From the NCBI GenBank assembly GCA_963781285.1, contig CAWAFI010000005.1:1-64000 (forward strand): DNA of 64,000 bases, written 5' to 3'. This DNA is from CAIWHR01 sp963781285 (GTDB taxonomy: Bacteria; Pseudomonadota; Gammaproteobacteria; Burkholderiales; Casimicrobiaceae). The translations under genes were made by a program, and so were the position numbers. Positions 16,275 through 24,349 of this stretch are shown here, piece after piece. The notes below the pieces were generated by a model. The model saw only the letters and a program-made list of their open reading frames with translations, was not told where the DNA came from and searched no databases. Each line of letters starts with the position of its first letter. Positions within the stretch are counted from its first letter, which is position 1.

Positions 16275-16578
16275 TGAGTGCGTTCCCCGAGGCCTACGCG
16301 CGGAGCTTCCCGGTCATGACGTCAAGACCGTTGCTGAGGCCGGCTGGGCGGGCGCCAAGAACGGCACGCTGCTGCAACTTGCGGCCACGCAGTTCGACGT
16401 TCTGCTCACTGTCGATCGCAACCTCGAGTATCAGCAGAGCTTCTTGGGCCTTACGATTGCGGTGATCGTTGTTGATGTTCCGAGCAACGATATCGCCATC
16501 CTTCGGCCTCTGATGCCTGCCGTGCTTAAAGCGCTGCCCAACTCGAAGCCGGGAACCGTCACGCATGTTCACGGCTGA
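16258..16578 (+). CDS. DUF5615 PIN-like protein, probable toxin
   Basis: The 106-residue product starts MRVPLDECVPRGLRAELPGH and continues DVKTVAEAGWAGAKNGTLL, the hallmark of DUF5615 PIN-like proteins that pair with DUF433 proteins. An acidic residue in LDE and a second in LLTVDRNLEYQQ fit the acidic pocket of PIN nucleases. It is encoded downstream of and overlapping the DUF433 gene, so the two are co-translated. Expected to be an RNase toxin held in check by its partner, but activity is not proven for most of this family. Position at the edge of a rearranged region, close to an attachment-like site, suits mobile DNA. Confidence 0.85.
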   Translation: MRVPLDECVPRGLRAELPGHDVKTVAEAGWAGAKNGTLLQLAATQFDVLLTVDRNLEYQQSFLGLTIAVIVVDVPSNDIAILRPLMPAVLKALPNSKPGTVTHVHG

Positions 16579-16628
16579 CAACGCTCAAAGTGATGCGGGC
16601 GCACCGTCGCGGCGACGAATCCGTGATT

Positions 16629-16690
16629 GTCTAAGATGCTCTTAGAAATCTTTACGAATCAATTCGAACGTTCGTGCGAATTTCTTAGAC
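16629..16690. repeat. Inverted repeat near the tRNA-His fragment
   Basis: Eight-base arms GTCTAAGA (16629-16636) and TCTTAGAC (16683-16690) enclose a 10-base perfect palindrome CGAACGTTCG (16665-16674). The structure lies about 50 bases before the left tRNA-His fragment. It could serve as a terminator for the toxin gene or as protein-binding sites for recombination, but there is no T-run after it. Confidence 0.4.
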
Positions 16691-16740
16691 GTGCGATCTG
16701 CAACGCTCGGAGGCAGAACGAAAAACGTGCAAAGGTCTCC

Positions 16741-16789
16741 CGGATTGTGATTCCGTTTGTCGTGGATTCGAATCCCATCAGCCACCCCA
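16741..16789 (+). repeat. tRNA-His 3' fragment, left attachment-like repeat
   Basis: The sequence starts at the anticodon stem (CGGATTGTGATTCCG, with the GTG anticodon) and runs through the T arm to CCACCCCA, as in the 3' half of a tRNA-His gene. The 5' half (acceptor strand and D arm) is absent, so this is not a working tRNA. One T-stem base is changed (GTGGA instead of GTGGG). It matches 23757-23803 in the same orientation at 45 of 47 bases. Such fragments are left when integrases recombine into tRNA genes. Confidence 0.8.
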
Positions 16790-16935
16790 TCCATCTTCTG
16801 TATCCGGCATAGCGGGCACCGACTCGCACGCCGTCGTCCAGGGTGATTCTGAAGCGGTGCAAGTCTTGCCGGTCTTAACACGCGGCCTGTCCACGCCGGT
16901 CTTCCCGTTTCCTTTGTGCAAGCGCCGAGGTGTGA

Positions 16936-17772
16936 ATGGACCGCGAGATTCAAGCGAAACGGGCTGAAGCATTCAAGGCGCTTCACGAGAGATCGGGAAT
17001 ATTCGCAATTCCCAATCCCTGGGACGTGGGCTCGGCCAAGATGCTGGCCATGCTGGGGTTTGAGGCGCTCGCAACCACGAGTGCGGGACTTGCATTCTCC
17101 CTTGGGAAGCCCGACGCCGAGGGAGCGATCGATCGCGACGAAACCCTCGCCAACGCCCGGACCATTGTCGAGGCAACGACGTTGCCGGTATCGGCGGACT
17201 TGGAGAACGGATTCGGCGATGACCGCGACACCTGCGGTGAAACCATTCTGATCGCGGCGAAGGCTGGGCTCGTCGGCGGATCGATCGAAGACGCGACCGG
17301 GCGTGTCGACGATCCGATCTATGCATTCGACTTGTCCGTCGAGCGCGTCAGGGCCGCGGCGGACGCCGCGCGGTCTTTGCCCTTTCCGTTCATCCTCACC
17401 GCGAGAGCGGAGAATCTGATCAACGGTCGCCCGGACTTTGACGATACGATTCGTCGCCTGGTCGCGTTTGCCGAGGTGGGCGCCGATGTCCTATACGCCC
17501 CGGGCCTCAAGACGCGAGAGGAAATCAGCGCCGTGGTACGCGCGGTCGCGCCGAAACCCGTGAATGTCGTCATGGGTCTCTCCGGACCTGCGCTTTCGCT
17601 CGATGTGCTCGCAAGCCTGGGCGTGAAACGGGTAAGCCTGGGTTCGTCCCTTGCGCGTGCCGCCTATGGCGCGTTCCTTCGAGCAGCGCGAGAGGTCAGG
17701 CAGCAGGGAACGTTCGACTTCGCGCGCGAGACGGTGCCCTACGCCGAAATCAACACCATGTTCAAGCTTTGA
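16936..17772 (+). CDS. Isocitrate lyase/PEP mutase family protein
   Basis: The 278-residue protein has the fold of the PEP mutase/isocitrate lyase superfamily. Seen are the N-terminal GIFAIPNPWDVGSAKMLAML, the segment ALATTSAGLAFSLGKPD, the metal-binding SADLENGFGD (aspartate and glutamate), GGSIEDATG and ILTARAEN. The cysteine loop of true isocitrate lyases is not present, so it is more likely a carboxyvinyl-carboxyphosphonate- or oxaloacetate-hydrolase-like enzyme, cleaving or forming a C-C or C-P bond on a small oxo-acid. Start at 16936 follows the left tRNA fragment by about 150 bases. It converges on the polyamine transporter operon and is part of the same putative island. Substrate unknown. 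Confidence 0.82.
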   Translation: MDREIQAKRAEAFKALHERSGIFAIPNPWDVGSAKMLAMLGFEALATTSAGLAFSLGKPDAEGAIDRDETLANARTIVEATTLPVSADLENGFGDDRDTCGETILIAAKAGLVGGSIEDATGRVDDPIYAFDLSVERVRAAADAARSLPFPFILTARAENLINGRPDFDDTIRRLVAFAEVGADVLYAPGLKTREEISAVVRAVAPKPVNVVMGLSGPALSLDVLASLGVKRVSLGSSLARAAYGAFLRAAREVRQQGTFDFARETVPYAEINTMFKL

Positions 17773-17781
17773 AGATTGGCG

Positions 17782-18606
17782 TCAGGCGTCCGGCTTGTTC
17801 ATTCGAGCACTGCGCCGCTGCAGCCAGCCGACCGCAACCATCAGCATGAGCGAGATCGCAATCAGCATCGTCGCAGCAGCCGCGATGGTCAGGCTGATAT
17901 TGTCGTTGATGCCGGCGAACATCTGCCGCGGCAGCGTGCGCTGGCCGGGTCCCGCCATGAGGAGCGCGACAACGACTTCGTCGAACGACGCCGCAAACGC
18001 GAATACCGCTCCGGAGGCCACGCCAGGCAGGATCAGCGGCAATACGACGCGACGAAAGGTCGTGATTCGCGAAGCCCCGAGGCTTTGCGCGGCACGGATC
18101 AGCGTGCGGTCGAAGCCCGAAAGTGTCGCCAGGACCGTGATGACGACGAAAGGCACGCCCAGCGTCGTATGCGCCAGAATCAGGCCAAGGTAGCCGTCGG
18201 TTAGCCCGAGCGGCGCGAACGCGAAATAGACGCCGACCGCGACGATGATCACCGGCACGACCATGGGCGAAATGAGGATTGCCAATATCAGCGCTTGGGC
18301 GGGAAAGCGCGCGCGCCAGATGCCGAGTGCCGCGACCGTGCCCAACACCGTCGCCAGCACGGTTGCGGAAATGCCAACGATCAGGCTGTTCTTGAGCGAG
18401 GGTAGCCAGAATGACGAGGTGAAGAAGTCCTGGTACCAGCGCAGGCTGAAACCTGGCAGCGGGTAATAGAAGAACGATCCAGAGGAAAACGACAACGGCA
18501 CGATGATCAGGATGGGCGCCACCAGGAATACCAGCACGGCCCAGGTCAACAACTTGAGGGCGATATCGGTGATCCGTTCTCCGATCGTTTCGGTGCCGGT
18601 TTTCAT
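17782..18606 (-). CDS. ABC transporter permease, PotC-like
   Basis: An inner-membrane permease of about 274 residues with six predicted helices, of the spermidine/putrescine PotC kind. The EAA-type loop that docks on the ATPase is visible (AAQSLGASRITTFRRVVLPL), and the end (FDEVVVALLMAGPGQRTLPR) fits the family. Start set at 18606 (MKTGTETIGERITDIALKLL), which lies four bases past the stop of the upstream permease gene, so translation is likely coupled. It is the last gene of a five-gene minus-strand operon: aminotransferase, ATPase, binding protein, permease B, permease C. Confidence 0.87.
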   Translation of the reverse strand: MKTGTETIGERITDIALKLLTWAVLVFLVAPILIIVPLSFSSGSFFYYPLPGFSLRWYQDFFTSSFWLPSLKNSLIVGISATVLATVLGTVAALGIWRARFPAQALILAILISPMVVPVIIVAVGVYFAFAPLGLTDGYLGLILAHTTLGVPFVVITVLATLSGFDRTLIRAAQSLGASRITTFRRVVLPLILPGVASGAVFAFAASFDEVVVALLMAGPGQRTLPRQMFAGINDNISLTIAAAATMLIAISLMLMVAVGWLQRRSARMNKPDA

Positions 18607-18610
18607 CGCA

Positions 18611-19879
18611 TCAGCCCAGCCGCATCCGCTCGACACCGATGAGACGGTTGTACACGGCGTATAGCGCCAGTGTGGCGGTCAGCAGCATGACCGACAGGGC
18701 GGCAGCCATGCCCCAGTTCACGGTCCTGCTGGCGTAAAAGGCGATGAAGTAGCTGATCATCTGGTCTTCGGCGCCGCCGACCAGGGCCGGAGTGATGTAG
18801 TAGCCGAGCGCCTGGATGAACACCATCAAGCAGCCGGCGCCGATCCCGGGCAGGGTCTGCGGCATGTAGACGCGCCAGAACGCGGTGAACGGGCGTGCAC
18901 CCAGCGATGACGCGGCCCGCACGTACGACGGAGGAATGCCCCGCATCACGCTGTACAGCGGCAGCACCATGAACGGCAGCAACACGTGCACCATCGCCAC
19001 ATACACGGCGAAGCGGTTGAAGATCATCTTCAGCGGCTCGTTCACTATGCCGAGCGACATGAACAGGCTGTTCAGGACGCCTTCCTTCTGCAGCAGCACT
19101 ACCCAGGCGACGGTGCGTACCAGGAGCGAGGTCCAAAACGGGAGCAGCACCAGGAACAGCAGCACGCCCGCGCGCCCAGGCGGTTGCGCGGCGATCACGT
19201 ACGCCACCGGATACCCCAGTAGGAGACAGACCAGCGTCACCATCGCAGAAATCCAAAGCGTGCGTCCCAGCACGTCGCGAAACACTCGCTGCTCCGGTGG
19301 CGCACCGGTGATGGAACCGTCGGCGTCGCGGCGCAAGTCCAGCGCGCCCAGCAAGTAGAAGTCGGTGACGGGGCCTCCGGCGCGACGGAGCGCCGCCCAG
19401 GTTTCGCGTTCGCCCCATTTGGGATCGATGGCGATCAACGCCTCGCGGGTCGATCCGGATAGCTCGGCAGCTAACTGGCGCCCGGTGGTAAAGAGCAACG
19501 TCCGGAAGCCGGGAACGTCGTAGTTGAGCCGCGTCGCTGCGCTGGCCAGAGTCCCCGCTTCACGCGCCGCGCGGATGTCCGCGATCAGCGCCGTGTAGGC
19601 GGTCTCCGGTGGCAGGTCGTGCCCGTCCCAACTCTTCAGCGCAGCGGATACCGTGGGCAGGATGCGGGCGATGTCGGCATCGAGCACTCCGTGCGAGAGC
19701 ATGGTGCCGATCGGCACGACAAAGCACGCCGCGAGGAAAACGAAGAGCGGCAGCACCAATGCCGCCGCCCGCAGCTGCTCGCGGCGGCGGCTCTTCCTCA
19801 GCGCGCGGCGCAGGTTAGCGGCGTCGTTGTCGACGCTCGCCAGCGCTGCATGGAGCGACGCCGCCGCACCGCGTAGCAT
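18611..19879 (-). CDS. ABC transporter permease, PotB-like, with a long periplasmic insert
   Basis: The 422-residue product is the second permease of the polyamine-type importer. After a first helix (LRAAALVLPLFVFLAACFVV, about 37-56) comes an insert of roughly 150 mainly hydrophilic residues before the core permease domain (about 215-415), which ends with the EAA loop (RAASSLGARPFTAFWRVYMP). E. coli PotB has about 275 residues and no such insert, although longer PotB relatives exist. The insert would face the periplasm and could contact the binding protein. It lies between the binding-protein and PotC-like genes, with 24- and 4-base gaps. Family firm; substrate (a polyamine) inferred. Confidence 0.85.
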   Translation of the reverse strand: MLRGAAASLHAALASVDNDAANLRRALRKSRRREQLRAAALVLPLFVFLAACFVVPIGTMLSHGVLDADIARILPTVSAALKSWDGHDLPPETAYTALIADIRAAREAGTLASAATRLNYDVPGFRTLLFTTGRQLAAELSGSTREALIAIDPKWGERETWAALRRAGGPVTDFYLLGALDLRRDADGSITGAPPEQRVFRDVLGRTLWISAMVTLVCLLLGYPVAYVIAAQPPGRAGVLLFLVLLPFWTSLLVRTVAWVVLLQKEGVLNSLFMSLGIVNEPLKMIFNRFAVYVAMVHVLLPFMVLPLYSVMRGIPPSYVRAASSLGARPFTAFWRVYMPQTLPGIGAGCLMVFIQALGYYITPALVGGAEDQMISYFIAFYASRTVNWGMAAALSVMLLTATLALYAVYNRLIGVERMRLG

Positions 19880-19903
19880 CGCTCCCTCGCGTGCGTCAGA
19901 CGT

Positions 19904-20950
19904 CTATTTGGCGACCCAGGCGTTGAATCGCTGGGAGAGTTTGTCCAGGTTCTCCAGCCAGAACTTGTCATTGATGTACAGCGCCGACGCGATGTTTTGC
20001 GGTGCGGTGGCGAGATTCGGCAGCACGTTCTTGTCGATCAGGGCCGTCGACGCCTTGGTGGTCGGGCCATAGGGGATCTTCGGCGGAAGGTTCTTCTGGT
20101 TCTGCGGATCGTTGACGAACTGGAGGAACGTCTCGGCCTGTCCTTTGTTCGGCGATCCCTTCATGATGACCCACGAGTCGATGGTGTAGAGATTGTTGGT
20201 CCACACGATCTTGAAGTTCTTCTTGTCCTTGTCGTTCGCTGCGGCGATGCGCCCATTATAGGCGTCCGTCATCGCGACCTCGCCTGAGGCCAGCAGTTGC
20301 GGCGGTTGCGAACCTTTTTCCCACCACACCAGGTTTGCCTTGAGCTGATCGAGCTTCTTGAACGCGCGCTCGACGCCTTCGTTGGTTCCGAGCGTCTTGT
20401 AGACGTCCTTAGGGGCGACGCCGTCGGCCATGAGGGCGATTTCCAACGTCGTCTTCGGCCCCTTGCGCAATGCGCGCTTGCCCGGCCATTTCTGCACGTT
20501 CCAGAAATCGGCCCACGATTTCGGCGCATCGCCCTTGATCTTGTCGCCATCGTAGGCGAGGATGAAGCTGTACACGATGGCGCCCACGCCACAGTCGTTG
20601 ACCGCGTCGGGCAGATACTTGTCCCTGCCGCCGAGCTTGGCCCAGTCGAGCTTGTCGTAGAGCCCCTCCTCGCACCCGATGAGGAGCTCCTCCGATTCGA
20701 CCTGAACCACGTCCCAGTTGTTGTTGCCACCCTGGACCTTGGCCCGCAGCGTGCCGACGCCGCCGTCCCAATTCTCCTCGACCAGCTTGATCTTGGTCTT
20801 TTCCATGAACGGCTGAAAATAGACGTCTCGCTGCGCGTCCTGATAGGCCCCACCCCACGAAACGACCGTCAGGTCGCGTGCCGGCGCCGCCGCGGACAGC
20901 GCGAGCACCGTCGCAGCCAGTGCCACCGTCCAGATGCCATTACTTTGCAT
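19904..20950 (-). CDS. Polyamine-type ABC transporter substrate-binding protein
   Basis: A secreted binding protein of about 348 residues, of the PotD/PotF type. The signal peptide is clear (WTVALAATVLALSAAAPARD) and the mature part starts DLTVVSWGGAYQDAQRD, the usual opening of spermidine/putrescine-binding proteins. Other family features are VQVESEELLIGCEEGLYDKL, DAYNGRIAAAN and the YTIDSWVIMKGSPNK segment. An acidic, aromatic-rich pocket would suit a polycationic ligand. Start at 20950 has a GGAGACC ribosome binding site. It is followed by the two permease genes and preceded by the ATPase gene. Putrescine or spermidine is likely, given the aminotransferase gene in the same operon. Confidence 0.88.
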   Translation of the reverse strand: MQSNGIWTVALAATVLALSAAAPARDLTVVSWGGAYQDAQRDVYFQPFMEKTKIKLVEENWDGGVGTLRAKVQGGNNNWDVVQVESEELLIGCEEGLYDKLDWAKLGGRDKYLPDAVNDCGVGAIVYSFILAYDGDKIKGDAPKSWADFWNVQKWPGKRALRKGPKTTLEIALMADGVAPKDVYKTLGTNEGVERAFKKLDQLKANLVWWEKGSQPPQLLASGEVAMTDAYNGRIAAANDKDKKNFKIVWTNNLYTIDSWVIMKGSPNKGQAETFLQFVNDPQNQKNLPPKIPYGPTTKASTALIDKNVLPNLATAPQNIASALYINDKFWLENLDKLSQRFNAWVAK

Positions 20951-20993
20951 ATTGGTCTCCTTTTCCGATAAGACGTGAATCGGCGTTAGCGCA

Positions 20994-22103
20994 CTAGCTC
21001 TCCTGCGCAAACGCGCGGCAATGTTCGGGCGTCCAGAACACCTCCACCGCCGCACCGATGTGCGGCAAGCTGTGCGCCTCGGAAATGGGGCGCTTCACCA
21101 TGAACTCCTCGTCTCCCGTCAGCGCGACCCGCGCGCGTACGTGGTCGCCGAGATAGATGATCTCCCGCAGCGAACCCGCCAGACGGCAGCCGGGATGCCC
21201 GTCGATTGTATGCCCGGCGACGCGGATTTGCACCCGCTCCGGCCGTAGCGATACGGTGACCGCGCCACCGTTTGGCACCGGTTCGACCAGCGTACCGTCG
21301 ATCGGGGTATCGCCGACGGCGATGCGGATCGTGCAGCGGCCGTCCGTCACCGCCTCCAGCCTTCCCTCGAGGCGGTTGTTCTCGCCGATGAAACGCGCGA
21401 CGAAGGCATTCTTCGGATACTCGTACATTTGCTCCGGGGTGTCGAGCTGCTGGATCCTGCCGCGATGAAATACCGCGATCCGATCGGACATCGTGAGCGC
21501 CTCGGCTTGGTCATGGGTGACGTAGACCATGGTCACGCCGAGCCGCTGATGCAGCCGCCGGATCTCGAGCTGCATCTGCTCGCGCAGCTGCTTGTCCAAT
21601 GCCCCCAGCGGTTCGTCCATCAGGATCAGCTTCGGCTCGAACACCAGGGCGCGGGCCACCGCCACGCGCTGCTGTTGGCCGCCGGAGAGTTGGGCCGGTC
21701 GCCGCGGACCGAAGCCGCCGAGCTGCACCATGTCCAGCGCGCGCTCGACCCGTTTCTCCAGGTCGGCCGCTGGCACGCCGCGCACCGAGAGCGGGAAGCC
21801 GATGTTTTCGGCAATGCTCATGTGCGGGAACAGCGCGTAGTTCTGAAACACCATGCCGATGTTGCGTTGGTAGGGTGGGACACGTGAAAGCGGCTTGCCC
21901 TCGAGCAGGATTTCGCCGGCGGTGGGCGTTTCAAAGCCCGCGAGCAGCATCAGCGTCGTCGTCTTTCCCGATCCCGAGGGCCCGAGCAAGGTCAGGAACT
22001 CGCCCCGCTCGATATCGAGATGAAGTTCCTCGACGACGCGGGTGACACCGTCGTACGTCTTGCCGATGCCGACAAAGCGAACGATAGGTTCGGTCGCGCT
22101 CAT
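20994..22103 (-). CDS. Polyamine-type ABC transporter ATP-binding protein, PotA-like
   Basis: The 369-residue protein is the ATPase of the importer. Walker A (GPSGSGKTTT, about 41-50), the signature LSGGQQQRVAVARAL, Walker B (LILMDEPLGALD) and the switch histidine (VYVTHDQAEAL) are all intact. A C-terminal TOBE-like domain (about 270-365) follows, as in PotA/MalK-type ATPases. Start at 22103 (MSATEPIVRFVGIGKTYDGV) is favoured over an earlier ATG because homology begins there. It lies 70 bases after the aminotransferase gene and 43 bases before the binding protein gene. Confidence 0.9.
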   Translation of the reverse strand: MSATEPIVRFVGIGKTYDGVTRVVEELHLDIERGEFLTLLGPSGSGKTTTLMLLAGFETPTAGEILLEGKPLSRVPPYQRNIGMVFQNYALFPHMSIAENIGFPLSVRGVPAADLEKRVERALDMVQLGGFGPRRPAQLSGGQQQRVAVARALVFEPKLILMDEPLGALDKQLREQMQLEIRRLHQRLGVTMVYVTHDQAEALTMSDRIAVFHRGRIQQLDTPEQMYEYPKNAFVARFIGENNRLEGRLEAVTDGRCTIRIAVGDTPIDGTLVEPVPNGGAVTVSLRPERVQIRVAGHTIDGHPGCRLAGSLREIIYLGDHVRARVALTGDEEFMVKRPISEAHSLPHIGAAVEVFWTPEHCRAFAQES

Positions 22104-22173
22104 TGGATTACCTTCGTGCTGCACACTCCGGTATTCGCCCTTGTGGCGGCCCGGCGGGCTCATGGCGCCGCGT

Positions 22174-23556
22174 TCACGCGAGACCCTTTTCCTTCACCAT
22201 CGACCATGCATCGTCGAGCGCCTTGCCAAAGCAGGCCATCATCTCGTCGATCTCGGCCTCATTGATGATCAGTGGCGGGCTGAAGGCGACAATATCGCCA
22301 GGCATGTTGCGCAGGATCGCGCCGTGGTGTTGCGCGCGGCGCACGAGATAAGCGGCCACACCGGCCTTGGGATCGAAGCTCTGTTTGGTCGGCTTGTCGC
22401 GGACGAGCTCCACGGCGCCGATCAGCCCGATGCCGCGCGCCTCGCCGATAAGCGGATGGTCGGCGTAGCTGCGGATTCCCGCCTGCATCCGCGGGCCGAC
22501 CCGCCGCACTTGGGCGACGATGTCGCGCTCTTCGTAGATCTTGAGAGCCTCGAGCGCTACGGCCGCGGGGACCGGATGCGACGAATAGGTGTAGCCGTGG
22601 CCGAAGATACCGAGCTTGTCGCTCTGCGTAACCAGGATGTCGTAAAGCGTGTTCGAAACCAGAGTACCCGAAATTGGCAGATATCCAGCCGACAATCCCT
22701 TGGCGACGGTGATCATGTCCGGCTGCAGGTTGAATGTCTGGGAGCCGAACATGTAACCGGTGCGTCCGAAGCCACAGATCACCTCGTCGGCGACGAACAG
22801 GATGTCGTATTTCTTCAGGATCGGCTGAATGCGATCGAAGTAGGTCGCCGGCGGCACGATGACGCCACCCGCGCCCATCACCGGCTCGGCGAAGAACGCT
22901 GCGACGGTGTCGGGACCTTCGTCCAGGATGAGCTGTTCGAGGTTGGCGGCGAGCCGCGCCGCGAACGCCTCCTCCCCCTCGCCTGGCCGCGCTCCGCGAT
23001 AATAATGCGGGCAATCGGTGTGCAGGATGCGCTCGATCGGAAGATCGAAATCGTCGTGCGCGAAGGCAAGCCCGGTCAAACTGGCGGTGGCAATCGTCAC
23101 GCCGTGGTAGGCGCGCTTTCGCGAAATGATCTTCTTTTTTTGCGGCCGGCCGAGTGCGTTATTGATGTACCACGCCAGCTTGATCGCCGTGTCGTTTGCC
23201 TCCGAGCCGGAGTTCGCGAACAGCACCTTGCCCATTTGCGCCGGGGCCATGCGGATCAACCGCTCGGCGAGCTCGGTGCTGATCGCCGGGACTTTCCCCG
23301 CAAAGCTGTGGTAGAACGGCAATTCGCACATCTGCCGGTAGGCTGCGTCGGCGAGCCGCCGTTCGGAAAAGCCCAGCGATGCGCACCACAGCCCGGCCAT
23401 GCCCTCGAGATAACGCCGGCCCTCGTCATCGTAGACATAAACGCCTTCGCCACGCGTAATGACGAGCGGACCCTCCTTCTGCACCGCGCGCAGGTTCGTC
23501 GCCGGGTGCAAGTGGTAGGACTGATCGCGGCGCGCGGCCGGCGTGGTTAGCGACAT
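22174..23556 (-). CDS. Class III pyridoxal-phosphate aminotransferase (putrescine/omega-amino acid type)
   Basis: A cytoplasmic aminotransferase of about 460 residues. Family features are the N-terminal GEGVYVYDDEGRRYLEGMAG, the cofactor-binding NSGSEANDTAIKL, FVADEVICGFGRTG and the lysine that binds pyridoxal phosphate in MITVAKGLSAGYLPIS. It resembles putrescine-pyruvate and beta-alanine-pyruvate aminotransferases. I took the ATG at 23556 (MSLTTPAARRDQSYHLHPAT). It is the first gene of an operon with a polyamine importer, so the likely job is the first step of polyamine breakdown, turning putrescine into an aminoaldehyde. Exact substrate not proven. Confidence 0.85.
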   Translation of the reverse strand: MSLTTPAARRDQSYHLHPATNLRAVQKEGPLVITRGEGVYVYDDEGRRYLEGMAGLWCASLGFSERRLADAAYRQMCELPFYHSFAGKVPAISTELAERLIRMAPAQMGKVLFANSGSEANDTAIKLAWYINNALGRPQKKKIISRKRAYHGVTIATASLTGLAFAHDDFDLPIERILHTDCPHYYRGARPGEGEEAFAARLAANLEQLILDEGPDTVAAFFAEPVMGAGGVIVPPATYFDRIQPILKKYDILFVADEVICGFGRTGYMFGSQTFNLQPDMITVAKGLSAGYLPISGTLVSNTLYDILVTQSDKLGIFGHGYTYSSHPVPAAVALEALKIYEERDIVAQVRRVGPRMQAGIRSYADHPLIGEARGIGLIGAVELVRDKPTKQSFDPKAGVAAYLVRRAQHHGAILRNMPGDIVAFSPPLIINEAEIDEMMACFGKALDDAWSMVKEKGLA

Positions 23557-23756
23557 CGGGATATTCCTCGTGGATCGGCCGGCAGGGTGGGTGCCGCAGC
23601 GGAGATTGTTTACGACGGAGGTAGTCGCGTCAATGGTGGCCCGGCAGAGGCATCGAGGGTATGCTGCGAGAGATCGGAAGCGGCGCGGGTTGGGGGCAGC
23701 CGTGGCAAAGGTTGGCTTGTAGCCCGTCGTTTGCCCGTGAGACAATTCGTTGCTAA

Positions 23757-23803
23757 CGGATTGTGATTCCGGTTGTCGTGGGTTCGAATCCCATCAGCCA
23801 CCC
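23757..23803 (+). repeat. tRNA-His 3' fragment, right attachment-like repeat
   Basis: This copy again starts at CGGATTGTGATTCCG and runs to CCACCC. The T stem is intact here (GTGGG/CCCAT), but the bases where the acceptor strand and D arm should be (about 23727-23756) do not resemble a tRNA, so it is also a fragment. With 16741-16789 it brackets about 7.0 kb in direct orientation. Confidence 0.8.
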
Positions 23804-23861
23804 GATTTTCATCGCTGCAATCCCGCCGCCCGGCGGGATTGTCGTGTGCGGAAGGGCATCC

Positions 23862-24278
23862 ATGCGCCGCACTTTCCGGATTTCGCTGTGCCTCGCTTGC
23901 GTATGCTTGTTGCAGTCCTGCGCCGAGCCCAGGCTCGAGTGCGGGACCGATCAGGTCAAGCGCACGCTAGCATCGATCGTGCACGACCATTTCCTGCGTG
24001 TTGCGCTGGATCGCTACGCCTTCGCACACGACGCCGACAGGACGGCCCGGTTCCGGAAGGCGGTGAGCGTCACGGCCCGGGACGTGCGGCAAGTGTCCTG
24101 GGACAAGGACGCCGGTCAGCTTACGTGCGCCGCCAGCGTGGTGATCGAGGCGCCCGGACCGGATGGTCGCTCGACGATACGGAAGGCAACGCTCGCCTAT
24201 CGGGTAACGGGAGGCGACGATAACCAATTCTTCGTCGAAGTCGCATATCCCGATCTGGTGGCCGTGGTTTCGATTTGA
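23862..24278 (+). CDS. Hypothetical lipoprotein
   Basis: The 138-residue product starts MRRTFRISLCLACVCLLQSC, a lipoprotein signal with the lipobox LLQSC, so it should be anchored in the outer or inner membrane. The mature part has two cysteines (LECGTD and LTCAAS) that could pair, and alternating strands near the end (FFVEVAYPDLVAVVSI). I do not recognise the family. The ATG at 23862 was chosen for the signal sequence; the frame upstream of it is only the translation of the tRNA fragment. It is convergent with kup. Confidence 0.65.
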   Translation: MRRTFRISLCLACVCLLQSCAEPRLECGTDQVKRTLASIVHDHFLRVALDRYAFAHDADRTARFRKAVSVTARDVRQVSWDKDAGQLTCAASVVIEAPGPDGRSTIRKATLAYRVTGGDDNQFFVEVAYPDLVAVVSI

Positions 24279-24349
24279 GCGGAGGGTCACGACAACCCGC
24301 CGCGACCGTCGCCTCGGGCATCGTGTTACCACCGCGAGCGAATCGCCGT

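Noticed and set aside
22042..23550. 502-codon plus-strand frame
   Set aside because: Antisense to the aminotransferase gene, and Arg/Asp/His-rich.
23610..23801. Minus-strand frame starting MADGIRTHDNRNHNP
   Set aside because: This is simply the reverse translation of the tRNA-His 3' fragment, a well-known source of false small proteins. The same holds for the frame across 16741-16789.
16741..23803. Two functional tRNA-His genes
   Set aside because: Both copies lack the acceptor 5' strand and the D arm; only the part from the anticodon stem onward is present.
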